Origin: Pseudomonas spelaei
GTDB lineage: Bacteria > Pseudomonadota > Gammaproteobacteria > Pseudomonadales > Pseudomonadaceae
DNA length: 64,000 bases
Assembly (NCBI RefSeq): GCF_009724245.1
Contig: NZ_WNNK01000001.1
Span: 186,001-250,000 of the forward strand
Direction: 5' to 3'
Shown: positions 35,180 through 46,459 of the stretch, one piece after another
Layout of the letters: every line of letters starts with the position of its first letter
How positions within the stretch are numbered: position 1 is the first letter of the stretch
Translations under genes and position numbers: made by a program
The notes under the pieces: model-generated
What the model was told of the DNA's origin: nothing
The model's input: the letters and a program-made list of their open reading frames with translations, nothing else
The model's database searches: none

Positions 35180-36712
35180 TCAGTCTTCTTTGGGAGGGTT
35201 CAAGCGTATCCGCCGACTTTCCTGAAACCAGTGCAAGGCAATCAGGAACAGTGTCGGCATACCCAGCAGGGCGGTGATCATGAAGAAGTTGTGATAACCG
35301 AACTTTTCCACCATCACCCCTGAATAGCCGCCGATCAAACGTGGCAGCAACAGCATGATCGAGCTGAGCAGCGCATATTGGGTGGCAGAGAACTTGAGGT
35401 TGGTCAGGCTCGACAGGTACGCCACAAACGCTGAAGTCGCCATGCCGGAGCTGAAGTTGTCCAGGGAAATGGTGAAGATCAGCATCTGCAGGTCCGGGCC
35501 CATATCGGCGAGCATCAGGAACAGCAGGTTGGTACTGGCCGATGCCACACCGCCGATAAACAGGATCGGCAGGATGCCGAAACGTACGATCAGCAGTCCC
35601 CCCATACCGGCGCCCAGCAAGGTCATGATGAGGCCGAAAATCTTGCTGACACCGGCAATCTGATCCTTGGTAAAGCCCTGGTCGATGTAGAACACGTTGG
35701 CCATCACGCCCATGACCGTGTCGGACATCCGGTAGGTGGCAATCAGCCCCAGCAACAGGAACGCTTGCCAGCGATAGCGCAGGATAAAGTCGTTGACCGG
35801 CGTGAGTACGGGGGCGAGTCCGCGACGCCCCATGGCCGACAGGCACAGGGTGGTGAGGATGATATAGAGGATGGCCCGCAGGAACGCACGGTCTTCGAGC
35901 AGCAGGTCGAGCAGGCTTACGCCATGGAACAGCACACTGGCGAAGTCAGTGTTGTACAGCTGGGTGAACATGGCCGGAACGGACACCAGCAAGACGATCA
36001 GCACGAAGACTGACACCAGTTGGTGAGTAAAGCTGTAGCGCCCGGCTTGCAGCTGGGTGCGCAGCGGCACATCGGGTTCACGCATGAAGAAGGTGGTCAG
36101 CAGGGCCGGAATCATCAGCAGACCGAACAGCACATAGGTGCCGGTCCAGGCCGAATGCTTGTAGTTGAAGCCGGTGGAGCCGAAGCCTTCGGCAAAGAAC
36201 AGCGCGCCGGCGGTGGCCAGCAGCGCGGCGATCCGGTAGCCCGACATATAGCTGGCGGCGAGGGCGGCCTGGCGGCTGTCGTCGGCGATTTCCAGGCGGT
36301 AGGCGTCCACGGCGATATCTTGGGTGGCGGACGCGAAGGCGACCACAACGGCAATGGCAATCAGCCAGGAGAGGTGCTTCTGCGGATCGCAGAAACCCAT
36401 GCCGATCAATCCGAGGATGACCAGCGACTGGGCCAGTACCAGCCAGGAACGACGACGCCCAAGCTTGCCGAGCAACGGCAGGCGCCACTGATCGAGCAGT
36501 GGCGACCAGACCCACTTGAAGGCATAGGCCAGGCCGATCAGGCTCGCATAACCGATGGTTTCGCGGGCCACACCGGCTTCACGCAGCCATACGGAGAGCG
36601 TCGAGAACACCAACATGTAAGGCAGGCCGGCAGCAAAGCCGAGCAGCAACAGCACTAACGTCGAGGGGCTGGCATAGGCGGCGAGCGCGGCGCGCCAGGT
36701 TTTACGGGGCAT
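35180..36712 (-). CDS. ampG: AmpG-family muropeptide permease
   Basis: A 510-residue MFS transporter with about 12-14 membrane helices. The N-terminal part ([54 protein letters not shown]) is that of AmpG, which imports GlcNAc-anhydromuramyl peptides for cell wall recycling and so feeds AmpC beta-lactamase induction. P. aeruginosa has two such permeases (AmpG and AmpP); the length here (510) is between theirs or nearer to AmpG-like proteins, so the exact orthologue is not decided. Confidence 0.85.
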   Translation of the reverse strand: MPRKTWRAALAAYASPSTLVLLLLGFAAGLPYMLVFSTLSVWLREAGVARETIGYASLIGLAYAFKWVWSPLLDQWRLPLLGKLGRRRSWLVLAQSLVILGLIGMGFCDPQKHLSWLIAIAVVVAFASATQDIAVDAYRLEIADDSRQAALAASYMSGYRIAALLATAGALFFAEGFGSTGFNYKHSAWTGTYVLFGLLMIPALLTTFFMREPDVPLRTQLQAGRYSFTHQLVSVFVLIVLLVSVPAMFTQLYNTDFASVLFHGVSLLDLLLEDRAFLRAILYIILTTLCLSAMGRRGLAPVLTPVNDFILRYRWQAFLLLGLIATYRMSDTVMGVMANVFYIDQGFTKDQIAGVSKIFGLIMTLLGAGMGGLLIVRFGILPILFIGGVASASTNLLFLMLADMGPDLQMLIFTISLDNFSSGMATSAFVAYLSSLTNLKFSATQYALLSSIMLLLPRLIGGYSGVMVEKFGYHNFFMITALLGMPTLFLIALHWFQESRRIRLNPPKED

Positions 36713-36755
36713 GGGCTGGAGTCTGCCTCAGATTTGCGGAAACAAAGCGCGCACT

Positions 36756-37109
36756 CTAACCGCTGTGCTCTACCGGGCGCCAGCCATGACGCCGAATATC
36801 AACGCGATTGTTCAGGATACTGACACCTTCGCTGCGCAAACGCGCACGTTGTTCGTCCCCTGAGGCGCTACCTACCGGCAGACTTATCCGACCGCCGGCA
36901 CCCAGCACTCGGTGCCAGGGCAACTTGGTGTCGCCGGGGAGTTGGCTAAGGGTGCGGCCAACCCAACGGGCCGCGCGACCCAAGCCTGCGAGGTGCGCCA
37001 GGTCACCGTAACTCACCACACAACCCGCAGGGACTTGGGCGAGGGTCAGGTAGAGCGCAGTGCGGCGTATCTGGGCTGGGCTTTGTTCTTCGTCGGCGGG
37101 GTCAGTCAC
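36756..37109 (-). CDS. Alkyltransferase-like protein (ATL), Cys replaced by Trp
   Basis: A 117-residue protein of the MGMT C-terminal domain: YGDLAHLAGLGRAARWVGRT and LPWHRVLGAGGRIS. In true O6-alkylguanine-DNA alkyltransferases the motif is PCHR; here it is PWHR, the hallmark of ATL proteins, which bind O6-alkylguanine and hand it to nucleotide excision repair without repairing it. The N-terminal domain of Ogt/Ada is missing. It lies just upstream of ampG on the same strand (43 bases). Confidence 0.9.
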   Translation of the reverse strand: MTDPADEEQSPAQIRRTALYLTLAQVPAGCVVSYGDLAHLAGLGRAARWVGRTLSQLPGDTKLPWHRVLGAGGRISLPVGSASGDEQRARLRSEGVSILNNRVDIRRHGWRPVEHSG

Positions 37110-37272
37110 TTGAGCGTATCCCGTTGAAATCGTCGGTCTATTTGTAAGAAACGTCTGTAAATATGGTGATGAGAATTGAACTCAATATAGATAGTCGAGT
37201 CAGTCCTTGCTAAGACTTTATCCTTGACGATAATGCCTGTTTTTTCCGCAAACTTGAGCCCATCATCCGCTT

Positions 37273-38280
37273 ATGCTGTCCAGAACTCTGCTGTGCCTTG
37301 CTGTTTTCAGCGCCTCCACGCCCCTGCTTGCCGATACTGTCTGGTTGAAAAATGGTGATCGCCTGACCGGCAAGATCAAGGTCTTTGATGGCGGTAAATT
37401 GCTGATCCAGACCGACTATGCCGGTTCCATCCCGGTGGACTGGAAACAGGTGAAGACCCTGGAAAGTGACCAGGAATTGCTGGTCAAGCAAGATGCCTAC
37501 ACGGGGGAGAAAGCCAAATCCCTGCAGGCCGCCGAGCCTGGCAAGGTCACCCTGGCCAATGGTGAGGCACCCAAGACCGTCGAATTGGCAAGCATCCAGC
37601 AGATCATCAAGCCCAAGCCTGTGATCGAAGACCTGGTGTGGAAGGGCAATGTCGACGTAGCGCTGGACTACAAGCGCGCAGAAAAAGACACCAATGACTA
37701 CGACATCGACTTCAAGACCAGCGCCCGTCATGGCGCCTGGCGGCATACGGCCAAGGGCGAATACAACCGCGAGTTCCAGAACGACGTCGTGACGACCGAC
37801 AACTGGAGCGCCGAGTACGACCTGGACCGATTCCTCACTGAACAGTGGTTCTGGCAGGGGCGCTTGACCTACAAGCGCGACAAGATCGAAGACCTGTCCC
37901 GTCAGCGCACCGTTGGTACCGGCCCGGGCTATCAGTTCTGGGATGATGAGTTGGGTGCGTTTTCCTTGGGCTCGCTGTTGAACCGTACGGATTACGAGTA
38001 CTCGGACGGTGGCAAAGACAATTTCTACTCACTGGCGATGAAGTGGAATTACAACCGTTACCTGGTTGGTAAGACGGTGGAGTTCTTCACCAACGGCGAA
38101 GTTGGCAAGCCGCTGGCGGGGCCTGCCGACTACTCCCTCGATGCGGAAATGGGCTTGCGTTACAAGGTCACCGAATGGGCGTCTCTCAACCTTAAGGCTG
38201 AGCGCGACATTATTAGTGGTAGCTCGGACAGTGATTTGAGCAAGACGCGCTATACCGCAGGTTTTGGCGTGACCTGGTAA
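37273..38280 (+). CDS. DUF481 outer-membrane protein (YdiY-like)
   Basis: A 335-residue exported protein: signal peptide (LCLAVFSASTPLLA, cleavage before DTVWLKNGD), an SH3-like N-terminal part (GDRLTGKIKVFDGGKLLIQT), then a beta-rich C-terminal half (from about 125) with alternating aromatic strands ending in TAGFGVTW, as expected for an outer-membrane beta barrel with a C-terminal aromatic. DUF481/YdiY proteins are annotated as salt-induced outer membrane proteins; the function is unknown. Confidence 0.85.
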   Translation: MLSRTLLCLAVFSASTPLLADTVWLKNGDRLTGKIKVFDGGKLLIQTDYAGSIPVDWKQVKTLESDQELLVKQDAYTGEKAKSLQAAEPGKVTLANGEAPKTVELASIQQIIKPKPVIEDLVWKGNVDVALDYKRAEKDTNDYDIDFKTSARHGAWRHTAKGEYNREFQNDVVTTDNWSAEYDLDRFLTEQWFWQGRLTYKRDKIEDLSRQRTVGTGPGYQFWDDELGAFSLGSLLNRTDYEYSDGGKDNFYSLAMKWNYNRYLVGKTVEFFTNGEVGKPLAGPADYSLDAEMGLRYKVTEWASLNLKAERDIISGSSDSDLSKTRYTAGFGVTW

Positions 38281-38304
38281 GGGCAGGGGCGAGCGTGCTC
38301 GCCC

Positions 38305-39063
38305 TTACAACCGCAACCCGCCATCCATCTCCAGAATCCGGCCGGTGTAATAGTCGTTCTCGAAAATATATGCCGCCGAATGAGCAATCTCCTCCGGTCG
38401 CCCCATACGCTTGAGGGGAATCCCCGCCGTCATCTTCTCCAGCGCCTCAGGTTTCATGCCCAGGGTCATCTCGGTCTCGATAAAGCCTGGGGCAATACCC
38501 GCTACGCGAATGCCGTAGCGAGCCAGTTCCCTGGCCCAGGTCACGGTTGCCGCAGCGACTCCGGCCTTGGCGGCCGAGTAATTGGTCTGACCGACATTAC
38601 CCGCCCGGGAAATCGATGAGATGTTGATAATGGTGCCCTGGTTCTTCAACTCGACCATCTTTGCCGCCACTTCACGGGTGCACAGGAACACGCCGGTCAG
38701 GTTGACGTCGATCACCGCCTGCCACTGAGCCAGGCTCATCTTGGTCATCTCGCCGTCCTTGACCTTGAGCAGCAAGCCATCGCGCAAAATCCCGGCGTTG
38801 TTGATCAAGCCGTGGATGGCACCGAAGTCTTCGGCAATCTGCGCCACTGTCTGGACGACTTGCTCTTCATTGGCCACGTTGCACAGATAGGCGCGAGCCT
38901 TGACGCCATGGGCCTGGCAGGCAGCGACTGTCTGGTCGAGTTTTTCCTGATTCAGGTCCACCAGTGCCAGGTTGGCGCCTTTGCCTGCAAAATACTCGGC
39001 CATGGAACGGCCCAAACCCTGGCAACCGCCGGTGATAATGATTACTTTGTCGTTGAGATGCAT
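38305..39063 (-). CDS. SDR-family oxidoreductase (FabG-like)
   Basis: A 252-residue classical short-chain dehydrogenase: cofactor motif [12 protein letters not shown], catalytic Ser in [10 protein letters not shown], and YSAAK. Substrate unknown; FabG-like 3-oxoacyl reductases and diverse alcohol dehydrogenases share this layout. The ATG at 39063 ([13 protein letters not shown]) is chosen over that at 39069 because AGGA is 7 bases before it and one base before the other. Confidence 0.9.
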   Translation of the reverse strand: MHLNDKVIIITGGCQGLGRSMAEYFAGKGANLALVDLNQEKLDQTVAACQAHGVKARAYLCNVANEEQVVQTVAQIAEDFGAIHGLINNAGILRDGLLLKVKDGEMTKMSLAQWQAVIDVNLTGVFLCTREVAAKMVELKNQGTIINISSISRAGNVGQTNYSAAKAGVAAATVTWARELARYGIRVAGIAPGFIETEMTLGMKPEALEKMTAGIPLKRMGRPEEIAHSAAYIFENDYYTGRILEMDGGLRL

Positions 39064-39138
39064 TCGCATGTCCTGTGAGCAGATTTAAGCGCTCACCCTA
39101 GTCCGTTTTTTGACGGAATTTATCGAAGGAGTCATAAG

Positions 39139-39870
39139 TTGAGCGCGCACGTTGCCAAGAATGCCCGAGAACTACTGCTCAAGGAATACCGTGGAGCGCT
39201 CTCCACGTTGTCCAAGGCCATGCCCGGATTTCCCTTTGGCTCGGTGGTGCCTTACTGCCTGGATGCCGACGGCCAGCCGCTGATTCTGATCAGCCGCATC
39301 GCACAGCACACCCATAATTTGCAGAAAGACCCCAAGTGCTCGCTGCTGGTGGGTGAGCGTGAGGCGGACGATGTGCAGGCCGTAGGGCGTCTGACCTACC
39401 TGGCTGAAGCGCAGAAGATCACTGATCCTGCGGCGATCGACGCGGCAGCAGAGCGCTATTATCGCTACTTCCCTGATTCGGCGAATTACCACAAGGCCCA
39501 TGATTTTGATTTCTGGGTGCTCAATCCGGTGCGCCATCGTTATATCGGCGGTTTTGGCGCGATCCACTGGGTCGACCAATTAACCTTGGCCAATCCGTTT
39601 GCCGGCAAGGCCGAGCAGAGCATGATCGAGCATATGAACAGTGACCACACCAAGGCCATTGCCCACTATGTTGAGTTGGCTGGCTTGCCGACAACAGAGC
39701 CTGCCCAACTGGCCGGTATCGACAGTGAAGGTATGCACCTGCGCATTGCTCAGGCGCTGTACTGGCTGCCTTTTGCCGAGCCTTGCAATACGCCGACACA
39801 AGTACGCGAAGCCTTGGTTTTCCTGGCTCACGCGCAGGCCTGGCCGAAAAAAGCCGTCGCCGAAGCTTGA
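39139..39870 (+). CDS. HugZ-family heme-related / PNPOx-fold protein
   Basis: A 243-residue protein with an N-terminal split-barrel flavin-type domain (GFPFGSVVPYCLDADGQPLI, LISRIAQHTHNLQKDPKCSL) and a C-terminal DUF2470 domain (MIEHMNSDHTKAIAHYVELA). HugZ proteins bind and cleave heme in some bacteria, but many relatives have no shown function, so this is a family call only. The start is TTG at 39139 with a strong AAGGAG Shine-Dalgarno. Confidence 0.85.
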   Translation: MSAHVAKNARELLLKEYRGALSTLSKAMPGFPFGSVVPYCLDADGQPLILISRIAQHTHNLQKDPKCSLLVGEREADDVQAVGRLTYLAEAQKITDPAAIDAAAERYYRYFPDSANYHKAHDFDFWVLNPVRHRYIGGFGAIHWVDQLTLANPFAGKAEQSMIEHMNSDHTKAIAHYVELAGLPTTEPAQLAGIDSEGMHLRIAQALYWLPFAEPCNTPTQVREALVFLAHAQAWPKKAVAEA

Positions 39871-39936
39871 ATTCACGAAACGGCGACGTCATCTAAGGTG
39901 AACTGGCAAGGCATTCTTGCGTTGAGGAACCATTTG

Positions 39937-40413
39937 ATGCGCCCTTTTTTATTGCTCTTTCTGCTGTTCCCGGTGTTGGAGCTGTTCGTATTCGTCAAGG
40001 TCAGTGCGGCCATCGGGTTTTTCCCGGCCCTGCTGCTGATTATTCTCGGCTCGATGCTCGGCGTGTTCGTGCTGCGTATCGCCGGCTTGGCCACTGCGCT
40101 GCGCGCTCGTGAAAGCTTGAATCGCGGCGAGTTGCCGGCCCAGACCATGCTTGAAGGCCTGATGATGGCTTTGGCTGGCGGCCTGTTGATCCTGCCGGGT
40201 TTTGTCAGCGACGTGGTCGCCTTGGTGCTGTTGATGCCGTTCACTCGTCGGCTATTGGCGGGCAAGATGCGCCAGCGTGCCGAAGAGGCTGCGATCCGCC
40301 AGCGTGCGTTCGCCGATGACCTGCAACCGCGCGGCGGCCCGGCTCCGCGCCAGCCTCTGGGGCGTGAGGGCGATGTGATCGAAGGCGAGTTCGAACACCG
40401 CGACTCCAAGTAG
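39937..40413 (+). CDS. fxsA: FxsA membrane protein
   Basis: A 158-residue inner-membrane protein. The N-terminal 100 residues contain three or four helices (FLLLFLLFPVLELFVFVKVS, FFPALLLIILGSMLGVFVLR, LMMALAGGLLILPGFVSDVV), the FxsA signature. The C-terminal 50 residues are hydrophilic. The ATG at 39937 has GAGGA upstream; an ORF extension to 39898 overlaps it. In many bacteria fxsA lies next to groES, as here. Confidence 0.9.
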   Translation: MRPFLLLFLLFPVLELFVFVKVSAAIGFFPALLLIILGSMLGVFVLRIAGLATALRARESLNRGELPAQTMLEGLMMALAGGLLILPGFVSDVVALVLLMPFTRRLLAGKMRQRAEEAAIRQRAFADDLQPRGGPAPRQPLGREGDVIEGEFEHRDSK

Positions 40414-40424
40414 TCCCTTCACTG

Positions 40425-40456
40425 ACACGGCACCTTTGGGTGCCGTGTTGCTTTTA
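40425..40456 (+). terminator. fxsA terminator
   Basis: ACACGGCACC and GGGTGCCGTGT form a 10-bp stem with a 3-base loop and TTGCTTTT follows. Confidence 0.85.
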
Positions 40457-40492
40457 AAGGTTCGGCAAACACAAAAATTTTCATCCCCAAGC

Positions 40493-40520
40493 CTTGTAAT
40501 AAGCTTATGCGCCCTTATGT
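40493..40520 (+). promoter_or_regulatory. Sigma-32-type heat shock promoter of groESL
   Basis: CTTGTAA (40493) resembles the heat shock -35 element CTTGAAA and CCCTTATGT (40512) the -10 element CCCATNT, with 12 bases between. It lies about 140 bases before groES, in the expected place. Confidence 0.75.
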
Positions 40521-40660
40521 AACGGTCACCGCAAGGTTTCTGGTGGCAACACCAGACAGACTTCCGCGTTTCGCCCTGCGAACCGCGACCGGCGCCGCCG
40601 GAATTTAACCTGCCGGAATTGACACCGGCCGATGAAAAACACAATTAGGAGAGATCGACA

Positions 40661-40957
40661 ATGAGCAAGCTTCGTCCTCTGCATGACCGCGTCGTCATCC
40701 GTCGCAGTGAAGAAGAAAAGAAAACCGCTGGTGGGATCGTTCTGCCAGGTTCGGCTGCTGAAAAAGCCAACCACGGTGTGATTCTCGCTGCTGGCCCAGG
40801 CAAAACCCTGGAAAACGGTGAAGTACGTGCGCTGGCTGTGAAAGTGGGTGACAAGGTTGTATTCGGCCCTTACTCCGGCAGCAACACTGTGAAAATCGAC
40901 GGCGAAGACCTGCTGGTAATGGCTGAGAACGAGATTCTCGCTGTTCTGGAAGGCTGA
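40661..40957 (+). CDS. groS: Co-chaperonin GroES
   Basis: A 98-residue heptameric lid of the chaperonin: [20 protein letters not shown], the mobile loop with GGIVLPGSA, and the C-terminal [12 protein letters not shown]. It has the SD AGGAGAG and is followed by groEL after 50 bases, so it is the first gene of the heat shock operon. Confidence 0.98.
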   Translation: MSKLRPLHDRVVIRRSEEEKKTAGGIVLPGSAAEKANHGVILAAGPGKTLENGEVRALAVKVGDKVVFGPYSGSNTVKIDGEDLLVMAENEILAVLEG

Positions 40958-40995
40958 TTTCCCCGCTCATTTTCCCGTTACTACAAAGTATTTAA

Positions 40996-42651
<1,656 letters not shown>

Positions 42652-42671
42652 GCCAGCCTTACCCCGATACT

Positions 42672-42711
42672 GAAAAGCCCCGCCTGCAGTGATGCAGGCG
42701 GGGCTTTTTTA
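42672..42711 (+). terminator. groEL terminator
   Basis: AAAAGCCCCGCCTGCA and TGCAGGCGGGGCTTTT form a 16-bp perfect stem with a 4-base loop and T6 tail. Confidence 0.97.
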
Positions 42712-42714
42712 TGG

Positions 42715-42809
42715 CTGTAGCCGCTGCCGAGGTACGAGGCTGCGATGCGTGTCCGCAGGGCCGCCCGGCTGCCAGCTTCGGTCGAGCGCGACCTCGGCAG
42801 CGCCTACAG
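42715..42809. repeat. REP-type inverted repeat, second family
   Basis: CTGTAGCCGCTGCCGAGG (left) and CCTCGGCAGCGCCTACAG (right) are inverted arms with one mismatch, flanking a 59-base centre. This is a different REP family from the GTGGGAGC ones. It ends two bases after the stop of the next gene. Confidence 0.85.
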
Positions 42810-42811
42810 GA

Positions 42812-44254
42812 TCAGCCCAATCCTCCTCGGCGCAACAGCTTCTTGAACGTGAACCCACGAGCAAGCTCCAGTCGCACTGGCGGATTTACGGCAACTGGCA
42901 CAGATCCCATAGACGCTCGAGTTCGGGTGAATGGCTGATTAGCAGACACGTGTGCTGCCTTTTTGCTCGGTGCAGGCCTGGGACGTTCCCAATGGCCGGA
43001 CATGATGACCATGCTCAGCAGTTTGAGGGTGTTGCCGTAGTAGGCGTTGTCCGTGATCGACTGGTGTTGCAGGTTGTCCCAGACACTGTTGACCCAGGGC
43101 TGATTGTCGGCGCTGATCATTGCGCTGACCCCCAGGGCCGAGACAAACCCCAGGGCATTCTTGCCCTCATCGACGAGGGCGCTGCCGTCGATCCTGTAAC
43201 CGCTGTTGAAGGCTGCGGGATCATCATGGGTGGTCGAGCGTGCCCAGCGGTTGAACACGGTCAACGCTTCAAGGGCTCTAGGGTCACCGTAAAGCAGGTA
43301 GTCCAGGCCGACACGCCAGGGATAGCGAGCGGCGTTCCAGGCATAGTCACCGTCGCGCTTGTTGCCCACCAGCTCGGAACGGGCGGGGGTCATCGAGGTG
43401 TCCAGATGACTGATGAAGTCCGGCAACAAGGCGCTTTTTGGGGTGTAGCGCTGGTTGAAGGTGTTGATGATCGAGTAGGTCTTGTCGCGTACGGCTTGCC
43501 AGCGCTTATCGCCGGTGATGGCGTAAAAACTGTAGAGGTGCGATTGCATGAAGTCCGAGCTGCGGGTTGCGTACTCGATTTCGTGATCACCATCGGTGCC
43601 GGCCCAGTCGCCGATCATCAGGTGGTGGGTCCTGGGGTGGACTTCGTGTTTGAGGATTGCTGCCAGGACAGCATTGGCCTCGCTACGGTAGTCGATGATG
43701 CCTTGGCTGCCCCACTTCTGGTCGGCCAGGAGTAAGGCATAGGCGATGTCGAGGTCACCGTCGGTGGCGCTGACGTCGCCCCGGAATCGGCCGGTGGAGT
43801 TACCGCAGCCTTCAATCTGGTTCCAGGCCATCAAGCCAGGGTCGGACGTGGCCGGATGGTCCTCGAAGTAACGCACCATGCCGTCGAAGATCTTTTGTGC
43901 GTCGGTGTCGTAGTCCGCCATCATCACGCTGATCAGCATGCCGTAGCCGTGGGCTTCGGACACGGTGATGGTGCCGGGCGCGGTATCGCCGCCCACCGGC
44001 TTATGGTCGGCGTTGACCTTGACGAAATAACGGCCGCTGCCGCATTCGTCGGAGAGATAAATCGCTTTCCAGGCCTTATAGAAGGTGGCCAGTTGCTGAT
44101 CCATGTCGGCCTGGGGCAAATGATCAGGGGCGATGGTGCCGGGATAGTAAGGGGCGCGAGGGCTATTGGCCGAGACGGTGCAGGTGAATAATGCGCTGGC
44201 CGCGATGCACAGCGACAGCACCAGTGCAGTGCTTGGCCGTTTAGGGTGACGCAT
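42812..44254 (-). CDS. Secreted glycoside hydrolase family 8 (endoglucanase/chitosanase-like)
   Basis: A 480-residue protein with a Sec signal peptide (STALVLSLCIAASALFTCTVSA). The GH8 signature ATDGDLDIAYALLLADQKW is complete (positions about 155-173, with catalytic/stabilising Asp), and the proton donor Glu is likely in VSEAHGYGMLISVM. GH8 enzymes cut beta-1,4-glucans (cellulose, chitosan, licheninan). It is not inside a cellulose synthase operon, unlike BcsZ, so it may act on external or exopolysaccharide glucan. The last 60 residues (PAPSKKAAHVSANQ onward, ending LLRRGGLG) are a Pro/Arg/Lys-rich tail beyond the domain. The start at 44254 has GGAG 9 bases upstream. Confidence 0.88.
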   Translation of the reverse strand: MRHPKRPSTALVLSLCIAASALFTCTVSANSPRAPYYPGTIAPDHLPQADMDQQLATFYKAWKAIYLSDECGSGRYFVKVNADHKPVGGDTAPGTITVSEAHGYGMLISVMMADYDTDAQKIFDGMVRYFEDHPATSDPGLMAWNQIEGCGNSTGRFRGDVSATDGDLDIAYALLLADQKWGSQGIIDYRSEANAVLAAILKHEVHPRTHHLMIGDWAGTDGDHEIEYATRSSDFMQSHLYSFYAITGDKRWQAVRDKTYSIINTFNQRYTPKSALLPDFISHLDTSMTPARSELVGNKRDGDYAWNAARYPWRVGLDYLLYGDPRALEALTVFNRWARSTTHDDPAAFNSGYRIDGSALVDEGKNALGFVSALGVSAMISADNQPWVNSVWDNLQHQSITDNAYYGNTLKLLSMVIMSGHWERPRPAPSKKAAHVSANQPFTRTRASMGSVPVAVNPPVRLELARGFTFKKLLRRGGLG

Positions 44255-44399
44255 GAGGTGACTCTCCAACCTGTTCCAGGGGGCATGGACTCAGGGCGGG
44301 CGCTGGCAGGGTGGCCGAGCGGTCCTGAATCAGGTCGGGAGGTTAACGGGAGTGGGAACGGTTCACTGTCACCGGCTGTAACAGGCTGGCTATTCGAGG

Positions 44400-45698
44400 C
44401 TACAAGGGCCGTAGTGGCAATATGAGGCTCATGCGCGCACCGCCCAGGGGGCTGCGGGAAATCGACAATTGGCCACGGTGCCAATGGGTGGCACGTTTGG
44501 CCAAGGCCAGCCCGAGGCCAAAACCGCTGGGTTCATCGCGGCCCAAGGCCAGGCGGACAAAGGGCTCGAAGATTTTTTCGCGATTCTCCGGCAGTACTCC
44601 GGGACCGTCATCGTCGACGTGCAGCACCAGGTGCTGTTGATCGTGGTACGACACGCTGACGTTCACTTGCTCACGGGCATAGGTGACGGCGTTACTCAAC
44701 AGGTTGCGCACGATCAGGTGCAGCAACGAGCGATCACCTACCAGTTCCAGGCCCGGTGGGTCGGTTTCCAGGGTCAGCAGGCGGTGGTGGCCATCGAGCA
44801 AGGCAAACTCCTGTTGCAGCCAGGCGCGGATATTGATGGGCTCGTGGTGCAGGTCCGCTGGGGCGTCGGCCAACCGGGCAAAGGCCAGGCTGGCGCGAAC
44901 CAGGGACTCCAGTTCTTCGATGTCGGTTTGCAAACGCTCTTGCAGACGCGTGCGGGTGATGGGGTCTTCGCTTTTACTCAGCAACGCCAAGGCAAAGCGC
45001 ATTCGGGCCAGAGGCGTGCGCAGTTCGTGGGACACGGCCTGGGAAACCTCTCGAAGACGTTCTCCCATCGAGGTGATTTCCTGGGCATGCCGTTGCAGTG
45101 TCAGCAGCAACGGTGCCCACTCCAGGCTCATTGCTGGCAGCATCACATTGGGCGTGCGCGCCAGGGCACGAATGCAGTCATCGAGTGCATTCAGGTCGTT
45201 GGTGTACTTGCGTCGCGCGCGTAAACCGAACCACAGAAAGAACAACACCGGCAGGCCAGCGACGCAGGCGGTTATCCAATAAACCGGAAAGCGCAGCAGA
45301 TCCTTGGTTTCAGCGGTGCCCCACATGGGGCCGAATTGAATCACCGTGTCATCGTCCAGCGGGAAGTAGGTGATGTCTTCGTCACTGTTCATGGCCGGCT
45401 GGTGGTGTTCCAGCATGACGATAGCCTCAGGCGGCAATTCGATGTCATCGATCTTCTCCAGGCTCACTGGGTACTGGAAGCGTGCCTGGAGTGACTCGAT
45501 GTGCGCCTCGCGCTGTTCGGCCGGCAAGGCCTTGAGTTGCTCGGCCACCAGATAGCCCGGCCCGGCCATCAGGCGCAGGAAACTGTCTTCGCCGACAAAC
45601 ACCGAGGCATTGGTGCACAGCCACAGCAGGTAAAGGGTCAGGGCTGCCCAACTGGTGCCGGCCACTATCGCCATCCACGGGCGCAACTTAGACCGCAT
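44400..45698 (-). CDS. Sensor histidine kinase, RstB-like
   Basis: A 432-residue kinase with two membrane helices (about residues 10-30 and 145-165), a periplasmic region of about 110 residues, a HAMP-like linker, then H-box VSHELRTPLARMRFALALLS, N-box LIVRNLLSNAVTY, G1 DDDGPGVLPENR and G2 GFGLGLALAKR. The signal is unknown. Its ATG at 45698 overlaps the stop of the regulator by 11 bases, so both are made together. The resemblance to the RstB group is modest. Confidence 0.87.
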   Translation of the reverse strand: MRSKLRPWMAIVAGTSWAALTLYLLWLCTNASVFVGEDSFLRLMAGPGYLVAEQLKALPAEQREAHIESLQARFQYPVSLEKIDDIELPPEAIVMLEHHQPAMNSDEDITYFPLDDDTVIQFGPMWGTAETKDLLRFPVYWITACVAGLPVLFFLWFGLRARRKYTNDLNALDDCIRALARTPNVMLPAMSLEWAPLLLTLQRHAQEITSMGERLREVSQAVSHELRTPLARMRFALALLSKSEDPITRTRLQERLQTDIEELESLVRASLAFARLADAPADLHHEPINIRAWLQQEFALLDGHHRLLTLETDPPGLELVGDRSLLHLIVRNLLSNAVTYAREQVNVSVSYHDQQHLVLHVDDDGPGVLPENREKIFEPFVRLALGRDEPSGFGLGLALAKRATHWHRGQLSISRSPLGGARMSLILPLRPL

Positions 45699-46386
45699 GG
45701 GCGTTACCTGGCGGGACTTCGACAAACAGGTAGCCCTGGGCAGTAATGGTCTGGATGGTCACCGGGCACTCAAGGGTCATGAGTTTTTTGCGCAGGCGCG
45801 ATACACGCATATCAATGGAGCGGTTCAGTCCGTCGTATTCCAGGCCGCGCAGACGCTGCAGCAGTTTTTCCCGGGTCAGCAATACCCCGCAGTGACGGGC
45901 GAAAATGGCCAGCAGCTCGAACTCGGCAAGGGAAAACTGCAAGGGCACTTCATTGAGCCAGGCGAAGTGATTGTTCAAGTCCAGCTTGAACTGCCCCCAT
46001 TGGTAGTAGGCGCGGGGGGCCTGAGGGTGGCGGCGTAGCAGCGAGCGGATCCTCGCCAGCAACAATAACGGGTCTATGGGCTTGACCACGTAGTCGTCGG
46101 CTCCGGCTTCAAAGCCGATCAGTTGTTCGGTGTTTTCATCCAGTGCCGTCATCATCAGGATCAGCCCAGGATATTGGTCGCGAATCTGCCGGCACAAGGT
46201 GAAACCGTCGATCCCCGGCAACATGACATCCAGGATCAACAGCGCAGGCTGCTCGTCGTGGATGCGCTGGGCGGCAAGGTCGCCCCGGTGTTCCACGGCG
46301 ACGGTAAAACCTTCGGCGCGCAGGAATTCGGCTGTCAGTGCCGCCAGTGGCAGGTCGTCTTCAATCAGCAGTAGAGTGTCGGACAT
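45688..46386 (-). CDS. OmpR-family response regulator, RstA-like
   Basis: A 232-residue regulator: receiver domain (phospho-acceptor in LLILDVMLPGIDGFTL, Lys in DDYVVKPIDPL) and a C-terminal winged helix (FSLAEFELLAIFARHCGVLL...GLNRSIDMRVSRLRKKL). Targets are unknown. The operon lies between the GH8 glucanase and the PAP2/LTA-synthase-like envelope genes, which makes envelope control plausible. Confidence 0.9.
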   Translation of the reverse strand: MSDTLLLIEDDLPLAALTAEFLRAEGFTVAVEHRGDLAAQRIHDEQPALLILDVMLPGIDGFTLCRQIRDQYPGLILMMTALDENTEQLIGFEAGADDYVVKPIDPLLLLARIRSLLRRHPQAPRAYYQWGQFKLDLNNHFAWLNEVPLQFSLAEFELLAIFARHCGVLLTREKLLQRLRGLEYDGLNRSIDMRVSRLRKKLMTLECPVTIQTITAQGYLFVEVPPGNAHAV

Positions 46387-46459
46387 GACTCAAGGTGATC
46401 ATTGCCAGGGGAGGGGCGCAGTGTTGCGCCCTTGCCCCCGGCTAGGCAAGGGCTGTCTA

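Noticed and set aside
33330..35846. Extension of proS to 838 residues
   Set aside because: The extra part overlaps the ampG gene in another frame; MRTSQ at 35045 is the family start.
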